From: Sphingomonas sp.
GTDB taxonomy: Bacteria; Pseudomonadota; Alphaproteobacteria; Sphingomonadales; Sphingomonadaceae
Direction of reading: 5' to 3'
DNA length: 15,219 nt
NCBI GenBank assembly: GCA_025935515.1
Contig: JAICVC010000037.1
Location: 1 to 15,219 of the forward strand
Shown piece by piece: positions 12,674 through 15,219 of the stretch. How positions within the stretch are numbered: position 1 is the stretch's first letter; the number at the start of each line of letters is the position of its first letter. Both the position numbers and the translations under genes were made by a program. Below the pieces are notes generated by a model, which had not been told where the DNA came from, made no database searches, and saw only the letters and a program-made list of their open reading frames with translations.

Positions 12674-14359
12674 CTACTGCGGGGGTTTCACCGCCGCAGC
12701 TTCGTCGGCGATCAGCGACGGCGGGACGATGCCGGAAGCGAGGATTGCGGCGAAGGCGTCCCGGGCGACAAACGGGCGGTGCTCGGCATCGGCACGATGG
12801 GACGCGTCGGCCAGGAGATGATCGAGCTGCACCTTGCCGATGATGTAGCTCGGCCCGTAACCCGGCTGGCGAAGATAGAGCAGCTGTTCGAAGCCGACGA
12901 GCCGGCTGTTGGCGTCGGACCAGCCGCGCGGCGTCCATTCGGCGTGAAACCGCCCGGCCTCGGCGAGACCGATCTCGTTCGCCTGAACCCGCAGCGAAGC
13001 AAGACCCCGCGCGGCGCGGTTGGCGAGCATCACCCACACCAGCTCACGCCCGTGGGGGATATCGTCGTACAGGCCGGCCTGCATCACCAGCTCTTCCATG
13101 GCCGTCGCGAACCCCTCCGAGCGATCGGCGTAGATGTTGAACAGCGGCGGAAGGTCGCGAATTGGGCTCGGGTGCGGCTCGTGCCGGAGCCGCGCAAGCT
13201 CGATCCAGTGGGTCTGGTGACTCAGCAGGGGAAGCGGATCGAGCGCGGTGACATGAGAAAAGAAATTCCGTTCGGCTGGCGGGACGTAACCCCCAGTCTG
13301 GGCAGCGAGCGCGGAACGAAAGTAGGGCCGGTCGGAGATAAAACCCGAATCGACCAGCAGTGCGTATAGCTTCGCGGTGCGGCGTTCGGCGAAGCGGCGA
13401 TACTCGGCCGGATCGGCGATTTCGGCGATCGGGGGAGCAGCGCGATTGCGCAGCTCTTCCAGCCGGAGCGAGGCGAGCGAACGGTCGAGCTCGCGTTGAA
13501 GCAGCGTGACCTGCTGGTCGAATGTCCACGGGCTGAGCAGAACGTGCTTGAGGTACCAATCGTAATTCGCCTTGCCGACGCCCGACGCGCCGGTGCGCCG
13601 CGGAGCCTCGGCCTTGATCCAGCGGGCGAACTCCTCGCTCGCCAGGCGAGCCTGGTGGACCGCGGCGCGAAGTGCCGGCGTGGCCCCTTCCAGGCCGGCT
13701 CGCCGTTTGCCGGCGAGATCGTTCATCACCAGCGTACCGGCTTCCAGGTTGGCAAGTGCTTCGGCCTGTTCCACGAAGGCGCGATCGCCATAGGCCCAGA
13801 GGTCGCGTGCCTGGCTGCTCGCGAGGTTCACTTTGGCATCGGCGAGCATCGCCGGAACAGCTGAGAGCGTTTGCGTCAGGCGGGCATCGTCCGCTGGCGA
13901 GAGCGGATAGGTGAAGGTGTACAGGTCGATGTTCGGCTCGGCCGACGGGCCCTCGTGCGCGGGGACGTCGCTCATCTCGGCGAACACGGTTTGATAGAAA
14001 CCGGGATCGCGCGACCAGGGGCGCAGGACGCGCAAGAAGAAGTCGAGGCCATTCATCTCCGCCTCCACCAGGCGGTAGTCGCCGAGCTGAGTGGCGCTCC
14101 AGCCGGTGCGGTCGATTCGCTCGAGGCGCCGTTGGAAGGCGGGCAAGCGCGCCGCCTTTTGGGCCATTGCCTTGGCTCCGTAATCGGGCCGCCCGTTGAT
14201 GATGGGCGGATGATTGAATGCGCGCCAGTCGGCAAAGAGCTTCACGAGCTGCGCGTGGCTGCCGGCGCTGGTCGTGGCATCCGAAGCATGGGTCGGCGCT
14301 GCGTGGAGCGGCGATCCGATCGTTGCCAGAGAGGCAAGGATAAGTGCGAAGCGCAGCAT
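12674..14359 (-). CDS. Exported DUF885-family protein (putative metallopeptidase-like)
   Basis: 561 aa. Signal peptide MLRFALILASLATIGSPLHA with cleavage before APTHA, so periplasmic. GAGGAG stands 7 nt before the ATG at 14359. The body fits DUF885: all-helical, with RSEGFATAMEELVMQAGLYDD (413-433) corresponding to the EGWA-type motif, and GYGPSYIIGKVQL (500-512) near the C-terminus. Typical DUF885 proteins have an HExxPGH metal motif before the EG motif. Here that region reads LLSHQTHWIELARLRHEPHP (378-397), with H381, H384, H393 and H396 but no HExxPGH. Either the metal site is built differently or the protein has lost peptidase activity. Length is normal. The gene is followed, beyond its start, by the tRNA-Thr gene 35 bp upstream on the same strand. 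Confidence 0.82.
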   Translation of the reverse strand: MLRFALILASLATIGSPLHAAPTHASDATTSAGSHAQLVKLFADWRAFNHPPIINGRPDYGAKAMAQKAARLPAFQRRLERIDRTGWSATQLGDYRLVEAEMNGLDFFLRVLRPWSRDPGFYQTVFAEMSDVPAHEGPSAEPNIDLYTFTYPLSPADDARLTQTLSAVPAMLADAKVNLASSQARDLWAYGDRAFVEQAEALANLEAGTLVMNDLAGKRRAGLEGATPALRAAVHQARLASEEFARWIKAEAPRRTGASGVGKANYDWYLKHVLLSPWTFDQQVTLLQRELDRSLASLRLEELRNRAAPPIAEIADPAEYRRFAERRTAKLYALLVDSGFISDRPYFRSALAAQTGGYVPPAERNFFSHVTALDPLPLLSHQTHWIELARLRHEPHPSPIRDLPPLFNIYADRSEGFATAMEELVMQAGLYDDIPHGRELVWVMLANRAARGLASLRVQANEIGLAEAGRFHAEWTPRGWSDANSRLVGFEQLLYLRQPGYGPSYIIGKVQLDHLLADASHRADAEHRPFVARDAFAAILASGIVPPSLIADEAAAVKPPQ

Positions 14360-14394
14360 GCGGGTGCTCCTCTACGACCAAACCGGGCAAGCAA

Positions 14395-14470
14395 TGGTGC
14401 CGGATGCAGGATTCGAACCCGCGACCTTCGGTTTACAAAACCGCTGCTCTACCAACTGAGCTAATCCGGC
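14395..14470 (-). tRNA. tRNA-Thr(UGU)
   Basis: 76 nt including the encoded CCA (14397-14395). The acceptor stem GCCGGAT/ATCCGGC is perfect, the D arm is GCTC-AGTTGGTA-GAGC, and the T arm has GGTTCGAATCC. The anticodon loop is TTTGTAA with anticodon TGT (positions 34-36), reading ACA and probably other Thr codons. The anticodon stem has four pairs plus a G27-A43 mismatch at its top. Confidence 0.96.
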
Positions 14471-14489
14471 CCTCGGGTGAGCATTTGGG

Positions 14490-15219
14490 TCATAGCACGC
14501 CGAACGTCCAGCCTTCCGCCTTGGCGATGTCCGGTGTCAGACCGTCGGGATCGAACGCACGCGGCTCGGTGGTGGCAAGCAGGCGCATGCCGGCCGCGGT
14601 CACCAGCGCATCGGTCTGGTGGTCGCTGGGCTCGAAGCGGAGCCGCGCGGGCGGGCTGCCAAGGCCTTTCAATGCGCGGTTGAGGTCGGCGCGGGTCCTA
14701 AGCTTCACTCCGCTCATTCCGGCACGGCGGAGATAGATTCGGGTGTAGATCTCGACCACCACGCTGCCGCGCTCGGGCAGTGGGTCCATCGGCCAGATCG
14801 CGACCTTGCCGTCGAGGCGGTGGGCGAGCCGCATGCCCGAGAAGCTTGCCTTGGCGACCTGCGCGGCGCCGATCGCATCATAGGCGCTGGCGATCTTGCG
14901 GCCGCCCTGCACGTTCAGTCGGGCGTCGCACTGGCGGAAGTGCATGAAGCCGGCCTTCACGCCATCGGCGATGCCGAAATAGAAATGCCTGCGGTGAGCG
15001 GTATCGAGGAAGCTCGCGGCACCGAGATCCTCGTCATCGCTCCTCGCATCGACATAGGCCCAGAATTCGCGCGCGGTCTTGGGCACGCCCGGTTCACCGG
15101 GGAGATATTCGCCGCGCTCGATCAACGGCGGCGCAAGGCTGAAGTCGAAGCCGAACAGAGTCGGCTCCTTCGCGGCGCGGCTGAGCAGCCAGTGAAGCAC
15201 CTCCTCGCGCGACCAGATA
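14490..15219 (-). CDS. Conserved protein of unknown function, 5' end outside the window
   Basis: At least 243 codons. A GTG at 15200 could start a 236-aa protein, but the frame stays open to the window edge and reads IWSREEVLHWLL, which looks like continuous coding, so I treat the gene as truncated. Visible: LFGFDFSLAPPLIERGEYLPG soon after, GKVAIWPMDPLPERGSVVVEIYTRIYLRR in the middle, and a C-terminal SDHQTDALVTAAGMR. The GFDFSLA and late D-Q-DAL elements recall the RNase H-like fold of DUF429-type proteins, whose first Asp (AIDWSG) would be in the missing N-terminus. That assignment is tentative. It ends 19 bp before the tRNA-Thr gene on the same strand and may be co-transcribed with it. 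Confidence 0.7.
   Translation of the reverse strand, partial: IWSREEVLHWLLSRAAKEPTLFGFDFSLAPPLIERGEYLPGEPGVPKTAREFWAYVDARSDDEDLGAASFLDTAHRRHFYFGIADGVKAGFMHFRQCDARLNVQGGRKIASAYDAIGAAQVAKASFSGMRLAHRLDGKVAIWPMDPLPERGSVVVEIYTRIYLRRAGMSGVKLRTRADLNRALKGLGSPPARLRFEPSDHQTDALVTAAGMRLLATTEPRAFDPDGLTPDIAKAEGWTFGVL

Noticed and set aside
14395..14490. tRNA-Thr as an integration site
   Set aside because: No integrase gene or repeated 3' tRNA fragment is present in the window.

Overview
The window looks like the chromosome of a sphingomonad-type alphaproteobacterium. The reasons are high GC with strong GC3 bias, a psp operon in the order pspA-pspC-pspB, several proteins of typical sphingomonad style, and a dispersed GC-rich cloverleaf-like intergenic repeat. 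I see no prophage, insertion sequence or CRISPR array. The assignment is by recognition, not by a database search.

Left part (1-4.9 kb). Two minus-strand genes encode the E1 alpha and beta subunits of the branched-chain 2-oxoacid dehydrogenase, joined by a TGATG overlap; the E2 gene would lie off the left end. A 91-aa DUF3297 protein (+) converges with zero gap on a methyl-accepting chemotaxis protein (-) that has a six-helix, His-containing membrane sensor. The chemoreceptor start codon overlaps the end of a 107-aa membrane-anchored protein of unknown function. A 75-aa Gly/Ala-rich protein (-) follows.

Envelope-stress operon (5.0-6.76 kb, +). A good sigma-54 promoter drives a 49-aa exported micro-protein, then pspA (with an apparent 40-residue N-terminal extension), pspC and pspB. 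Every junction is close or overlapping, and the operon ends in a strong intrinsic terminator. No pspF is in the window. Between this operon and the next gene lies a candidate plus-strand small RNA with its own terminator.

Metal region (6.95-11.36 kb). A ZnuD-like TonB-dependent receptor (-) is divergent from a CzcD/ZitB-type cation-diffusion-facilitator exporter (+). The exporter is coupled by ATGA to a threonine-synthase-like PLP enzyme whose N-terminal zinc ribbon has lost three of its four cysteines.

The 501-bp gap 11362-11862 has no convincing protein gene but is rich in RNA structure. It holds a palindromic repeat with a perfect 20-bp outer stem, and two candidate minus-strand small RNAs, each with a promoter-like sequence, a 5' stem that starts at the predicted transcription start, and an intrinsic terminator. 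The upstream one has a promoter resembling the EcfG (general stress) type. I consider this cluster the most likely undescribed biology here.

Right part (11.86-15.2 kb). Exonuclease III (+) converges on an exported DUF885-like protein (-). Then come tRNA-Thr(UGU) (-) and a conserved gene of unknown function (-) cut off by the right edge.
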